Positions 1 to 8,053 of a stretch of 64,000 nucleotides of DNA are shown piece after piece. A model generated the notes under the pieces. The model saw only the letters and a program-made list of their open reading frames with translations, was not told the origin of the DNA and made no database searches. The translations under genes were made by a program, and so were the position numbers. Origin of the DNA: an uncultured Oscillospiraceae bacterium (GTDB taxonomy: Bacteria; Bacillota; Clostridia; Oscillospirales; Oscillospiraceae); contig CAKULE010000005.1 of NCBI GenBank assembly GCA_934667095.1, positions 1 to 64,000 on the forward strand, given 5' to 3'. Every line of letters starts with the position of its first letter. Position 1 is the first letter of the stretch.

Positions 1-392
1 ACTGCAATTTTCATAATGGAATCTCCTTTGCAATTTTTGTTGGATTTTTCTGTGTTGGCTCTCTGCATCCGGCAGCAGCGGCCGCAGTGGGCTGCCTCCT
101 GTCCTCCGCAGATGCGGTAGTTTCCCCCGGTGATGTGCAGCGGCTTCCCGTGGACAAGACACGCTGCGATCTTGCGCCGTGCGCTTTCGTAAATCTCCTG
201 CACGGTAGAGCGGGAAATATCCATCTGTGCGGCACACTGCTCGTGGGTTTGCTGCTCCAGGTCAACCAGCCGAATGACCTCGTATTCGTCCAGCGTCAGC
301 AGGATCGGCTCGGTATCCTCACACCCGCTGGGGCAGAAGGTATCGACCTGTGGTACGCCGCAGATCCGACGGCACCGTGGCGGTCTTGGCAT
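1..392 (-). CDS. DUF134 (UPF0251) DNA-binding protein, open at window edge, possibly fused to a NifX-like domain
   Basis: Reading the minus strand from the ATG at 392 gives MPRPPRCRRICGVP, then DEYEVIRLVDLE, a helix-turn-helix-like stretch (CAAQMDISRSTVQEIYESAR) and a Cys-rich tail. This is the layout of the UPF0251/DUF134 family of small predicted DNA-binding proteins. There is no stop before the window edge. At position 14 the frame passes an ATG (MKIAV) preceded by AAAGGAG at good spacing, and MKIAV is how NifX/NifB-type iron-molybdenum cofactor-binding proteins typically begin. DUF134 genes often neighbour such proteins. This may be a fusion or a dual-start gene. The start is supported by AAGGGGGG just upstream and a promoter at 425-453. 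The family call is firm; the fusion is inference. Confidence 0.75.
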   Translation of the reverse strand, partial: MPRPPRCRRICGVPQVDTFCPSGCEDTEPILLTLDEYEVIRLVDLEQQTHEQCAAQMDISRSTVQEIYESARRKIAACLVHGKPLHITGGNYRICGGQEAAHCGRCCRMQRANTEKSNKNCKGDSIMKIA

Positions 393-412
393 GAACACGC
401 CCCCCTTATTTC

Positions 413-453
413 CGGTATATACCGATTATAATACACCGGACAGAAAAAGGCAA
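413..453 (-). promoter_or_regulatory. SigA-type promoter with a 12-bp palindrome at the start site, for the DUF134 gene
   Basis: On the minus strand a -35 TTGCCT (448-453) and a -10 TATAAT (425-430) are separated by 17 bp. Directly downstream, covering the expected start site, is the perfect palindrome CGGTATATACCG (413-424). A palindrome there is well placed for a repressor, possibly the DUF134 protein itself (inference). Confidence 0.65.
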
Positions 454-479
454 TATTCTTTTCAAAAGCCGCTGCATTT

Positions 480-727
480 TCCGCCCTCACTTCTTCCGCT
501 GTCCCGCGCAGGGACGGCAGACCATACAGGTGCCGGATCAGCACCATCTTGAACAGCACCACAGGATCAATACCGGCCGCCCGTTGTTTTCACTATAAAG
601 CGGTTCCGCCATTTCGGCTGAAGTCTCCCGCTGCATCTATTTTTCGCAGCAAATGGCCTTGCGGAGCCAGCCTCTCTGTGTCCACGATTTCTACGATCCC
701 ACGATCTATTTTTCCTCGTTCCAGCAT
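480..727 (-). pseudogene. IS1182-like transposase N-terminal remnant
   Basis: Read from 727 downward, pieces in different frames give APQGHLLRKIDAA, then LYSENNGRP, then VVLFKMVLIRHLYGLPSLRGTAEEV. This is the usual order at the N-terminus of IS1182-family DDE transposases. At least two frameshifts (near 607 and 573) separate the pieces, and the rest of the protein, including the catalytic core, is missing. It is a decayed insertion sequence. Confidence 0.7.
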
Positions 728-868
728 CTTTCCTCACCCATGTCTATTCTACCATGCTGACAGGCCGGATCAAAAATGGGTCACCGCTGTCACAGAATTC
801 AGCTTGTTCGGAGAGAAGCTCTATCGCTCGCCCATTCTTGATCTGTACAGCAGAATCAAGGCAAAGCT

Positions 869-909
869 AAAGGGCTTGCCGCCTGTGATTCACAGACAGC
901 AAGCCCTTT
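869..909. repeat. Inverted repeat, 11-bp perfect arms (terminator-like or IS end)
   Basis: AAAGGGCTTGC (869-879) pairs perfectly with GCAAGCCCTTT (899-909), and the loop contains TGTGATTCACA, itself a palindrome. A run of T follows on neither strand beyond three bases. It lies between the transposase remnant and the nitroreductase gene. The rest of 910-1111 shows no gene. Confidence 0.5.
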
Positions 910-1111
910 CAGCCGCTTGAACAGTTTTTGCTTTGAAATATTGTCTGACTTTTGGAGGGTCACTTCATGTCGTTTTTAGCTCTTTTTCGTATTTTTTACG
1001 AATTTTGATTCCCTGGTCGCTGAAGGACATGATGGGCGGCCTGTGGATTATTTGTCCCCCCCATCCCGCGCCAGATCAAAAACATCCCTGGGTCATGCAA
1101 CCGTACTGAGT

Positions 1112-1921
1112 TTACATCAGTCGGAGCGCCTTGCGCGCTCTGGGCGCAGTTCGGTGGAAGCGGATGTCCGGGTGGCCGATGGCCAGGCAGCATACCAGTT
1201 CTCTTCCCGTTTCCAGGGAAAAGAATTCCCGGACTTGCCTGGTTTTCCCTGCGATCTCCAGAAAGCCAATATACACACAGCCCAAGCCCAGAGCGTTCAC
1301 CATCAGCTCTGCGTTGGAGGCCGCCAGCGCCGTGTCGATCACGTTCTGTCCGGTAAAGATCAGCACCGCCGGGGCGTGGTAAAACAGGGGATCCTCCCCG
1401 TCCTCCAGGTACAGGCGCTCCATTTCCGGCCAGCGCTCCCGGTAGCGTTCAATCAGATCGGCGGAGACGCCCGGGGGCGGATTTTCCGGCAGGTGCGCCA
1501 GCACGGACAGCGTGGTGCGGATCAGATCCGGAATCCGCTCCCGCACCAGAATGTACTCCACACCCTGTTGATTGCTCCCCGTAGGTGTATAGCGCGCCGC
1601 ATCCACAATTCTCTGTATATCTGCCATATCCACTGACTCGTCTCTGAAGTGCCGGATGGATCGTCGGCTTTTGATGGCCCGTAGCAGCGTGTCCGACTCC
1701 AGCCCGGGCTCGCCGGGGGAGATCGTCTCTACCTCGTCCATAGCGTATTCCGGAATGGACACAGCCCCGGTGGGGCACACCGCTACGCAGTGTCCGCACT
1801 GGATGCACTTCAGATTCTGGGGGACCCTCAGCTTTCCGCTCTGTACCTGCAGCCAGCTGCCGACGCAATCTTTGGTGCATTCACCGCAACCAATGCATTT
1901 TGTTTGATCAACCTGAATTAT
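1112..1921 (-). CDS. Ferredoxin-nitroreductase fusion (2x[4Fe-4S] + FMN nitroreductase)
   Basis: The N-terminus has two 4Fe-4S motifs (CIGCGECTKDC, CIQCGHCVAVCP), followed by a nitroreductase-fold domain beginning at RAIKSRRSIRHF and carrying the FMN-binding TPTGSNQQG. This two-domain architecture of about 270 residues is common in anaerobes, where the protein probably passes electrons from ferredoxin-type clusters to FMN. The frame upstream is closed by the stop of the E3 gene. No ATG, GTG or TTG lies between that stop and the first cluster motif, only ATA (1921) and ATT (1918). AGGAGG sits about 9-12 nt before them, so a non-canonical start is likely. It is the last gene of the 2-oxoacid dehydrogenase operon. 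Confidence 0.75.
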   Translation of the reverse strand: MIQVDQTKCIGCGECTKDCVGSWLQVQSGKLRVPQNLKCIQCGHCVAVCPTGAVSIPEYAMDEVETISPGEPGLESDTLLRAIKSRRSIRHFRDESVDMADIQRIVDAARYTPTGSNQQGVEYILVRERIPDLIRTTLSVLAHLPENPPPGVSADLIERYRERWPEMERLYLEDGEDPLFYHAPAVLIFTGQNVIDTALAASNAELMVNALGLGCVYIGFLEIAGKTRQVREFFSLETGRELVCCLAIGHPDIRFHRTAPRARKALRLM

Positions 1922-1948
1922 ATTGCTTTCCCTCCTGCTGCCTGCGGC

Positions 1949-3322
1949 TTATAGTTTGTGACAGCACAGGCCCTCCACGTCGTGGGCGGCCTCCATGATG
2001 ATCTCGCTGACGGTTGGATGGGCGTGGATGATTTCCCCAACCTGCCCGGCCGTCAGCCCATGACGGATTGCCATAGCCATCTCTCCAATCATCTCGGTCG
2101 CATGGGCAGAAATGATATGGCATCCCAGGATCGCCCCTGTCTCCGCATCCGTAATCAGCTTGGCAAAGCCATCCTGGCTTCCAATGGCAAGGCTCCGGCC
2201 ATTGCCGGATACGTCAAAGCGGCCCACCTTTATCTTATGGCCTGACTCCAGTGCCTTCTCCTCGCTCAAGCCCACGCAGGCGATCTCCGGGGTGGTATAA
2301 ATGCAACCGGGCACAGCGGAGTAGTCCATGGCACGATGCTCTCCAGCGGCGTTGTGAGCGGCCACGATACCCTGGGCGGTGGCTACGTGGGCCAGCTGCT
2401 GCTTTCCGGTAATATCACCAATGGCAAAAATATTGGGCACATTGGTGCGCATCTCCTCATCCACCTGCACGAAGCCCCGGGCATTGACCTCCACGCCGGC
2501 GGCGGCCAGCCCCAGCGCAGCGGTGTCCGGCCTGCGTCCGGCGGCCATAATTACCGTCTCTCCCTCAGCGCGCAGAACCTGGCCGTCCTTTTCAAATACG
2601 CAGGTCAGCCCGGCCTGAATCTCCAGCACCTTCGCGCCGGTATAGATCTGGACGCCCTTGCGCTCCAGAAGTTCAGTCATAGTTTTGCAGATCTCGGCGT
2701 CGTTTCCGAATAAAATCGTGGGCATCATTTCCACGATGGCAACCTTCTTGCCCAGATCCGCGAACAGGGTCGCAAATTCCACCCCAATGACACCGCCGCC
2801 TACAATAACCACGGACTCCGGACACGCCTCCAGAGCCAGCACGCCGTCGGAATTGACCACGCCCGCCAGATCGGCGCCTGGAATGGGGATGGCGGCCGGG
2901 AAGGAGCCGGAGGCCAGGATAATTTTTTCCGCTTTATAGCTCTCCCCGCCCACAGTAAAGGCGTCGGCGCCGGTAAGCACGGCCTCTCCCCGGACAAGGT
3001 CCGCCCCGTGGCCGGCCACCAGAGCCTCCACGCCGCTTCGCAGCTGCCTGACTACCTTGTCCTTACGCTTTGCCATCTTTTTATAGTCAAAGGAATACTC
3101 ACCCAGCTGGATCCCCAGCTTTTTGGCTCCGCCCAGTTCCGCATAGGTCTCTGCGCTGTGGAGCAGTGCCTTGGTTGGAATGCAGCCGCGGTTTAAACAG
3201 GTGCCCCCTACATCCCTCTTTTCTACCAGAACAGTCTTTTTGCCCAGCTGGGCCGCCCGGATGGCTGCAATATACCCGCCCGGGCCGCCGCCGATGACCG
3301 CGACTTCATATTTTTTGTGCAT
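1949..3322 (-). CDS. lpdA: Dihydrolipoyl dehydrogenase (E3)
   Basis: Flavoprotein of 457 residues that re-oxidises dihydrolipoyl groups with NAD+. FAD-binding GGGPGGYIAAIRAAQ is at residues 11-25, the redox-active disulfide GGTCLNRGCIPTKA at about 39-52, the NAD-binding GGGVIGVEFA mid-protein, FAD-binding IFAIGDITG later, and the C-terminal catalytic His-Glu (HAHPTVSEII). Length is normal. It starts 1 nt after the AcoX-like gene stops, so translation is coupled. With E1 alpha/beta upstream and the lipoyl protein at 7579 it completes a 2-oxoacid dehydrogenase complex. Confidence 0.93.
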   Translation of the reverse strand: MHKKYEVAVIGGGPGGYIAAIRAAQLGKKTVLVEKRDVGGTCLNRGCIPTKALLHSAETYAELGGAKKLGIQLGEYSFDYKKMAKRKDKVVRQLRSGVEALVAGHGADLVRGEAVLTGADAFTVGGESYKAEKIILASGSFPAAIPIPGADLAGVVNSDGVLALEACPESVVIVGGGVIGVEFATLFADLGKKVAIVEMMPTILFGNDAEICKTMTELLERKGVQIYTGAKVLEIQAGLTCVFEKDGQVLRAEGETVIMAAGRRPDTAALGLAAAGVEVNARGFVQVDEEMRTNVPNIFAIGDITGKQQLAHVATAQGIVAAHNAAGEHRAMDYSAVPGCIYTTPEIACVGLSEEKALESGHKIKVGRFDVSGNGRSLAIGSQDGFAKLITDAETGAILGCHIISAHATEMIGEMAMAIRHGLTAGQVGEIIHAHPTVSEIIMEAAHDVEGLCCHKL

Positions 3323-3323
3323 C

Positions 3324-4346
3324 TTACGCTTCCTCCTGTGCTTCCTTTCGGAAATAGCCAGCCTTTTGGGCCAGCAACAACGTCTTTTTGATATCCACCT
3401 TGTTTGGCCCCTGGCGGGTGAGCACCAGCTCCACCGTATCGCCTCGGCGGAACTTCACCTCCCGCTCGCCGTCCAGGGCCAGCATCCCACTGTAGTCCAT
3501 CACATAGGTGAGCTTTTCGTCCAGCGGCACCGCCTGCTCCCGCTCCAGGCGGAAGTCTGAGACTACGCCGGCGGATACCGCCGCCCGTACATTGGTCCTG
3601 CCGTCCCCAAAATCCGCCGCGGCACCATAGTCATCCTCGGGCAGGATGGTATACGCGCAGCCCAGCAGAGCGGAAAAGCCAATGGAGGCCGGGTGACACT
3701 GCGTGACCACAATACGCCTGAGACTCTCCCGCTTCCACACCGCTTTCGTGCCGGTATAGACAAAGGGACAGAACGCCACGTCCACCAGCGCCCGATCTGC
3801 ATATTCTCCATTGACGTAAATTTCAATTGATTTGCTACGCAGGCAACAGTCCTTGGGCAATACAACCCCGTCGGCAATGGCGGCGGCCGCCATGCCCGCG
3901 ATGGTCCCCTCGGCCATGTCAGGGTACACATTGTTTGTGCCGGTAGACAGGGCGATGACCGGAATATGCTCCACGCCCTTGGCTGCGGCCCGGCTGGTGC
4001 CATCGCCGCCCAGCACCACCAGTACATCGCAGCCCTGCTTTTCCGCGTAGGCGGCGAAATAGGTGGTATCCTCCTGCTTATCCGTATAGGGGATGTCCGG
4101 TACGTCCACCACGCCCCGGGGGAGCTCCAGCAGATCCTCCACCAGATGGCGCTGAATGTGGATGCCGAACCCGAAACTGTCCGGCATGATAATGCTCCGG
4201 TGGCCGCCCATGGCGTAGGCCGCCATGATGACACGCTCCACAATGTTTTCTTTTTCACGGTTGGAGTAAACCGTCGCATGAGAAACCAGCCGGCGAATAT
4301 CCCGCCCGGAGGCCGGATTTGCCGCGATTGCGATGGTTCCCATCAT
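3324..4346 (-). CDS. ATP-NAD kinase-like protein, AcoX family
   Basis: 340 residues with the diacylglycerol/NAD-kinase signature VVLGGDGTSRAAAKG at about 115 and an N-terminal nucleotide-binding NPASGRDIRRL. AcoX proteins of this family are encoded in acetoin dehydrogenase operons (acoXABC). Their substrate is not settled, but a NAD- or TPP-related kinase role is plausible. It lies between E1 beta and E3 in the same orientation, separated from E1 beta by an 86-bp gap holding a hairpin. The context supports an acetoin- or branched-chain-type oxoacid dehydrogenase cluster. Confidence 0.8.
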   Translation of the reverse strand: MMGTIAIAANPASGRDIRRLVSHATVYSNREKENIVERVIMAAYAMGGHRSIIMPDSFGFGIHIQRHLVEDLLELPRGVVDVPDIPYTDKQEDTTYFAAYAEKQGCDVLVVLGGDGTSRAAAKGVEHIPVIALSTGTNNVYPDMAEGTIAGMAAAAIADGVVLPKDCCLRSKSIEIYVNGEYADRALVDVAFCPFVYTGTKAVWKRESLRRIVVTQCHPASIGFSALLGCAYTILPEDDYGAAADFGDGRTNVRAAVSAGVVSDFRLEREQAVPLDEKLTYVMDYSGMLALDGEREVKFRRGDTVELVLTRQGPNKVDIKKTLLLAQKAGYFRKEAQEEA

Positions 4347-4383
4347 ATCACCGCCTAATCATTCTCCGCGTATGTTTTAAGGA

Positions 4384-4412
4384 GCAGGGGTCCGACCACA
4401 GCCGACCCCTGC
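4384..4412 (-). other. Intercistronic hairpin between E1 beta and acoX-like genes
   Basis: GCAGGGGTC pairs with GACCCCTGC across an 11-nt loop. No T-run follows, so it looks like an mRNA processing or stability element rather than a terminator. Confidence 0.45.
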
Positions 4413-4432
4413 CAAGGCATCGTGAAAGCAGA

Positions 4433-5542
4433 TTACGCCAAGACGGCGGGACCGGACAGGAAGCCGTCGTTTTTGTCGCCGCCCGGGTTCTTGGGATCAT
4501 AGACCTCGGAGCCGGTATAGCCGAAGAAGTCGGCGGGGCCGTTGGGGGCGGTAAAGATGGGGTCGTCGGTCATCTCACGTCCCATAATTTTGAATACACC
4601 CTTGGCAATATCGCTGCGCTTCAGCATGGTGCGGAATTCGCTCTCACCGGAGGGAACGGCGGTGCGGGGAGAGCAGATGCGCATGGGCTCGGCCTTGAGG
4701 CTGTCCTTGCAGTGCTCGGCCACCTGAGTAATGATCTCAGCGCCGGCGCCGAACTTATAGGGCGCCTCGTGAGAGACGATCAGACGGCCTGTCTTCTTCA
4801 CAGAGTTGAAGATGGTCTCGGTATCCAGGGGGTTCAGAGTCAAAGGCTCCACCACCTCGACACTGATGCCTGCCTTCTCCAGAGCGTCCGCCAGCTCCAT
4901 AGTGTAAACGAAAGCGGAGTGCCAGCACACGATGGTCACATCGGTGCCCTCGCGATGTATACGGGCCTTTCCCATGGGGACGGTGTACTCTCCCTCGGGC
5001 ACCTCATCGGCCACATAGGTGAGGGAGCGATTGAACAGGAACAGCACCGGATCGTTGTCCCGGATTGCGGTCTTCAGCAGGCCCTTGGTGTCGGCTGCGG
5101 TGCTGGGAATGCAGATTTTCAGGCCGGGCACATTGGCGAACCAAGCCTCCGCCTGCTGGGAGTGGTTGCAGCCCAGGCCGGCCAGGACGCCGCCGGCGGC
5201 CATGAACACGGTGGGCACCTTCACCTTGCCCCGGGACCAGAAGCGGACTTTGGCCGCCTCGTTGACGATGCCGTCAAAGCCCAGGGACAAGAAGTCCTGA
5301 AAATCAAACTCCGCGATGGGACGCAGGCCCGCCAGGGCCATACCCACGGCGGCGGTGGCGTACATGGACTCGGTCACCGGCATATTGATGACGTTATCAG
5401 GATGAGCCTGGTCAAAGGCGGCGTGGTTCATCAGGCCGGCGCCGGTGGTACTGTTGTCGCCGAACACGATCAGGTTGGGATCGCGGGCGCACTCCTCCAT
5501 CAGGGCCTCGGTGATGGCCGCCTCCATAGTAATCTTTTTCAT
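4433..5542 (-). CDS. acoB: 2-oxoacid dehydrogenase E1 component, beta subunit
   Basis: 369 residues. The family start (MKKITMEAAITEALMEE), VFGDN, VTESMYATAAVGMALAGLRP and the C-terminal transketolase domain (VVEPLTLNPLDTETI, SHEAP) identify an E1 beta. With E1 alpha it decarboxylates a 2-oxoacid or acetoin using thiamine diphosphate and transfers the acyl group to lipoate. Its ATG overlaps the E1 alpha stop by 4 nt (ATGA). The substrate (acetoin versus branched-chain 2-oxoacid) cannot be fixed from sequence; the AcoX-like neighbour favours acetoin-type, so the symbol is tentative. Confidence 0.85.
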   Translation of the reverse strand: MKKITMEAAITEALMEECARDPNLIVFGDNSTTGAGLMNHAAFDQAHPDNVINMPVTESMYATAAVGMALAGLRPIAEFDFQDFLSLGFDGIVNEAAKVRFWSRGKVKVPTVFMAAGGVLAGLGCNHSQQAEAWFANVPGLKICIPSTAADTKGLLKTAIRDNDPVLFLFNRSLTYVADEVPEGEYTVPMGKARIHREGTDVTIVCWHSAFVYTMELADALEKAGISVEVVEPLTLNPLDTETIFNSVKKTGRLIVSHEAPYKFGAGAEIITQVAEHCKDSLKAEPMRICSPRTAVPSGESEFRTMLKRSDIAKGVFKIMGREMTDDPIFTAPNGPADFFGYTGSEVYDPKNPGGDKNDGFLSGPAVLA

Positions 5543-6543
5543 TGCAGTCCCTCCATTACGTCAGCATACATGGTCTCGGGCTTGAGCAGGTCGTCTACAT
5601 CGGCGAGATTCTTGGGATCCTGAGACAGCTCATAAACTTTCTCAGCGCTCTTGCGGATCTCCTTCTTCAGGGCCTTGCTCATGGCGTCCAGCTCCTCCTG
5701 GGTAGCCAGACCGTTCTCAATCAGCACCTGGGCAAAGCGGGGGATGGGATCCGGGTAACGCTTCATCATCTCCTCATGCCAGACAGGATCGCGATAGGCA
5801 CAGGTGTCGCCGTCCCAGTGGCCCTTGGAGCGGTAGGTTCGGCACTCGATGGCGGAGGGCAGGCACTTGGTGCGGGCCCGCTCCAGCGCGATCTCCACCG
5901 CCTCACGGACGGCCAGCACGTCATTGCCATCCACCACTACGGCATCCATGCCGACGCTGCGGCAGCGGTCAGCAATGTTCTCGCCGGAGCGGAACTCCTT
6001 GGAACTCATACCTACCTGGTAGCTGTTGTTCTCCACCACGTAGACGATAGGCAGCTTCTGCAGACAGGCCCAATGCATGGATTCATGAACTACGCCCTGG
6101 TTAAAGGTACCATCACCCATCAGCTGGATGATGGCCTTGCCGGGGCGCAGACGCTTCAAGCCGAAGGCGTAGCCGGTGGCGATGGGGGCGCCGGAGCCCA
6201 GGATGGAGGGGTTGGGGAGAAAACCGACATCGGGCTTGCAGATGTGGAAATCGCTGGACGTGCCGCCGTGCACGCCGGTGCCCAGACCGACCTGCTCGGA
6301 AATAAAGGATACGTAGTCGATGCGGTGCAGATGCAGAGGGCGGGAGCGATGGGAGGGCATAAAGGGTTCATCATCATGGATTGCAGCGGCAATGGCAGCG
6401 CCAATCGCCTCCTGGTTGAAGCTCAGGTGGAACATGCCCACCAGATGCCCCAGCTTGTTCTGGCGTTCCAGCTCCTGATCAAACAGTCTTGCCTGAATCA
6501 TGGACCGGTACATACCCAGCATATCTTCCTTGGAGTAATTCAT
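5539..6543 (-). CDS. acoA: 2-oxoacid dehydrogenase E1 component, alpha subunit
   Basis: 334 residues from ATG 6543 (MNYSKEDMLGMYRSM); a longer open frame upstream only crosses the promoter region. The thiamine-diphosphate motif runs from GDGTFNQG to ENNSYQVG, and the phosphorylation-loop region YRSKGHWDGD is present. GGAGGTG precedes the start. It is first in the operon acoA-acoB-acoX-like-lpd-nitroreductase, which has its own sigma-54 promoter 69 nt upstream. The family call is firm; acetoin versus other 2-oxoacid is open. Confidence 0.85.
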   Translation of the reverse strand: MNYSKEDMLGMYRSMIQARLFDQELERQNKLGHLVGMFHLSFNQEAIGAAIAAAIHDDEPFMPSHRSRPLHLHRIDYVSFISEQVGLGTGVHGGTSSDFHICKPDVGFLPNPSILGSGAPIATGYAFGLKRLRPGKAIIQLMGDGTFNQGVVHESMHWACLQKLPIVYVVENNSYQVGMSSKEFRSGENIADRCRSVGMDAVVVDGNDVLAVREAVEIALERARTKCLPSAIECRTYRSKGHWDGDTCAYRDPVWHEEMMKRYPDPIPRFAQVLIENGLATQEELDAMSKALKKEIRKSAEKVYELSQDPKNLADVDDLLKPETMYADVMEGLQ

Positions 6544-6611
6544 GATTTGGGGTTCACCTCCGTAAAATTTGCGACAGCCGTCTGGAACGGCTATCTTCTG
6601 TAAATAAACGC

Positions 6612-6627
6612 AGCAAAATTCATGCCA
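6612..6627 (-). promoter_or_regulatory. Sigma-54 (-24/-12) promoter of the E1-E3 operon
   Basis: On the minus strand TGGCATGAATTTTGCT fits TGGCAC-N5-TTGCW, with GG and GC at exact spacing. Transcription would start near 6600, giving a 57-nt leader before the E1 alpha ATG. Confidence 0.85.
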
Positions 6628-6709
6628 AGAATTTTTTGCCTGAAAAACCTGCTTTTGCCGGATTTCCCGCACGGGCGCCGCGCGGCGATACAAAATCCTG
6701 TATATTTTT

Positions 6710-6728
6710 TGTGCAGAAGCTGTACACA
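6710..6728. promoter_or_regulatory. Candidate upstream activator site (TGTGCA-type dyad)
   Basis: TGTGCAGAAGCTGTACACA is an imperfect palindrome 83 bp upstream of the -24 element at 6612-6627. Related elements lie upstream of the other sigma-54 promoters of this island (9649, 26479). It is flanked by AT-rich TATATT/TATATA. Confidence 0.55.
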
Positions 6729-6748
6729 AAGTATATATTGTTCCTGTC

Positions 6749-7471
6749 TCAGACCTCGTCCGTCCAGGTTATGGGTCTGAGCAGGACGGGCCGGGGGAAC
6801 TCTGGAGGGAAATGGCGGATTATCTGGCGGGCCAGGCCGTAGAGATTGCCCAGGTCGTCCTCAGGGAAGGGCATGTGGTTGATGAACAGCCTTTCCGGCG
6901 CCAGAATTCGGAGGAAGGCCGCGCTCTCCTGCGCCCAAAGCTGGTAAACATTGAGGAAGGCCGCAGCAATGGGGCCGCCGGCCAGCGCGCGCAGGCGCAC
7001 CGCGTCCTCTTCCCGCAGAATGGCGTCTCCCGCCAGAAAAAAGCGCTCTCCCGCCAGCTCCAGCAGATAGGTCTGGTGTGGCTCGTCCCGGAACTGCGCC
7101 CCTTCGTGCACCGTGTCCTGGGCGTAAAGCGTCCCACCGTCGAAGGGCAGGCGGAAGTATCCTCCTCCCAAAGGTTGCGGCTTAAGGCTGCTCAACTCCA
7201 GGCCGGGGCCGTATACCGGGGGCACCGGGCGCACCTCCAAGGCGCGCAGCAGCAGAGCGCGGTCGTAGTGGTCGGTATGCAGATGGGTAAACAGGATCAG
7301 CTCCGGCCGCCGGAACACCCCCCTGTGGCGCAGCAGCGCATCCCTCATCGCCGGGTGCATTGACGAAAAGCCGTCCGGATGCCCCTGATGTATACCGTCA
7401 ACAATCACGGTCGCGCCCTTGCACCGGAAGTACAGCGCGTTATTCACCCCGTGGAATATCCTTGTCTCCAT
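6749..7471 (-). CDS. MBL-fold metallo-hydrolase
   Basis: About 240 residues from ATG 7471 (METRIFHGVNNALYF), preceded by AGGAGGT. The metal-binding THLHTDHYD motif is at about 66-74 and further His/Asp ligands appear in LAGDAIL and INHMPF. Such proteins hydrolyse thioesters, lactones or phosphodiesters. The DGIHQGHPDGFSSMHP stretch gives no clear substrate hint. It is co-oriented with and 107 bp downstream of the lipoyl-domain gene, so it probably shares its sigma-54 promoter. A thioesterase role in the oxoacid pathway is possible but unproven. Confidence 0.7.
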   Translation of the reverse strand: METRIFHGVNNALYFRCKGATVIVDGIHQGHPDGFSSMHPAMRDALLRHRGVFRRPELILFTHLHTDHYDRALLLRALEVRPVPPVYGPGLELSSLKPQPLGGGYFRLPFDGGTLYAQDTVHEGAQFRDEPHQTYLLELAGERFFLAGDAILREEDAVRLRALAGGPIAAAFLNVYQLWAQESAAFLRILAPERLFINHMPFPEDDLGNLYGLARQIIRHFPPEFPRPVLLRPITWTDEV

Positions 7472-7578
7472 CACTTCGCCATACCTCCTGCGGATTCCTT
7501 TCCTGCATTTGCCCAGCAGAAACCGGGCGGAAGCGGCGCTCCGCACGGTTTCTGCTTTCCGCCCGCCGGGAGTGTCTC

Positions 7579-7827
7579 TTAATCGTCCTCGGTCTCGATG
7601 TAGGCAATGGGCTCGCCCACGGGAATGGAATCTCCAGGCTGGGCCACGATCTCCACCAGGGTGCCCTCATACACGGACTCCACCATGGCGTTGGCCTTCT
7701 CGGTCTTCACCTCGCAGATCTCATCGTCCTCTTCAATGTGGTCGCCCACCTTGACCTTCCACTCCAGCATCTCGCCGGACACCATCTTCGCACCGAAACG
7801 GGGCATGGGGATTGCAATTTTAGCCAT
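7579..7827 (-). CDS. Free-standing lipoyl-domain protein (E2 lipoyl domain)
   Basis: 82 residues forming one complete biotinyl/lipoyl domain: IPMPRFGAKMVSGEMLEWKVKVGD, then the modified-lysine loop EVKTEKANAMVES (Lys in TEKAN), ending GEPIAYIE. There is no peripheral-subunit-binding or catalytic domain. The catalytic half of E2 is encoded separately at 15202-15945, without a lipoyl domain. A lipoate ligase (11455-12438) that could modify it is in that second operon. AAGGAGA precedes the ATG. It would act as a soluble swinging arm between E1, E2 catalytic core and E3. Confidence 0.85.
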   Translation of the reverse strand: MAKIAIPMPRFGAKMVSGEMLEWKVKVGDHIEEDDEICEVKTEKANAMVESVYEGTLVEIVAQPGDSIPVGEPIAYIETEDD

Positions 7828-7910
7828 CGTACATTCTCCTTTTTTATCGTTGATTTTAATTGTCCGTCAGGAAAAGCGCTTCCTAACATCTATCGACGTC
7901 TGAAAAGATA

Positions 7911-7926
7911 TGCAAATTACATGCCA
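7911..7926 (-). promoter_or_regulatory. Sigma-54 promoter of the lipoyl protein/MBL operon
   Basis: On the minus strand TGGCATGTAATTTGCA matches the -24/-12 consensus with exact GG-N10-GC spacing. It lies 84 nt upstream of the lipoyl protein ATG. Confidence 0.85.
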
Positions 7927-7965
7927 ACTTTTGACCGAAAATCCGGCCCGCACGCGTACAATCTT

Positions 7966-7995
7966 TTGACAAGCTGCGATCTAATATGATAATAT
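7966..7995 (+). promoter_or_regulatory. SigA-type promoter for the sigma-54 activator gene
   Basis: TTGACA (7966-7971), an 18-bp spacer and TAATAT (7990-7995) point toward the activator gene. The transcript would have a leader of about 115 nt containing the 28-bp palindrome at 8054-8081. Confidence 0.55.
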
Positions 7996-8011
7996 ATAAA
8001 CAGGCAATAGC

Positions 8012-8030
8012 TGTGCAGCAGTTTATTGTG
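8012..8030. promoter_or_regulatory. Weak candidate activator site (TGTGCA half)
   Basis: TGTGCAGCAGTTTATTGTG resembles the TGTGCA-N6-RTACA elements found upstream of the sister sigma-54 promoters, but the second half is poor. It is 86 bp from the -24 box at 7911-7926. Confidence 0.3.
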
Positions 8031-8053
8031 TTCTATTTTTATATTTATAGAGC

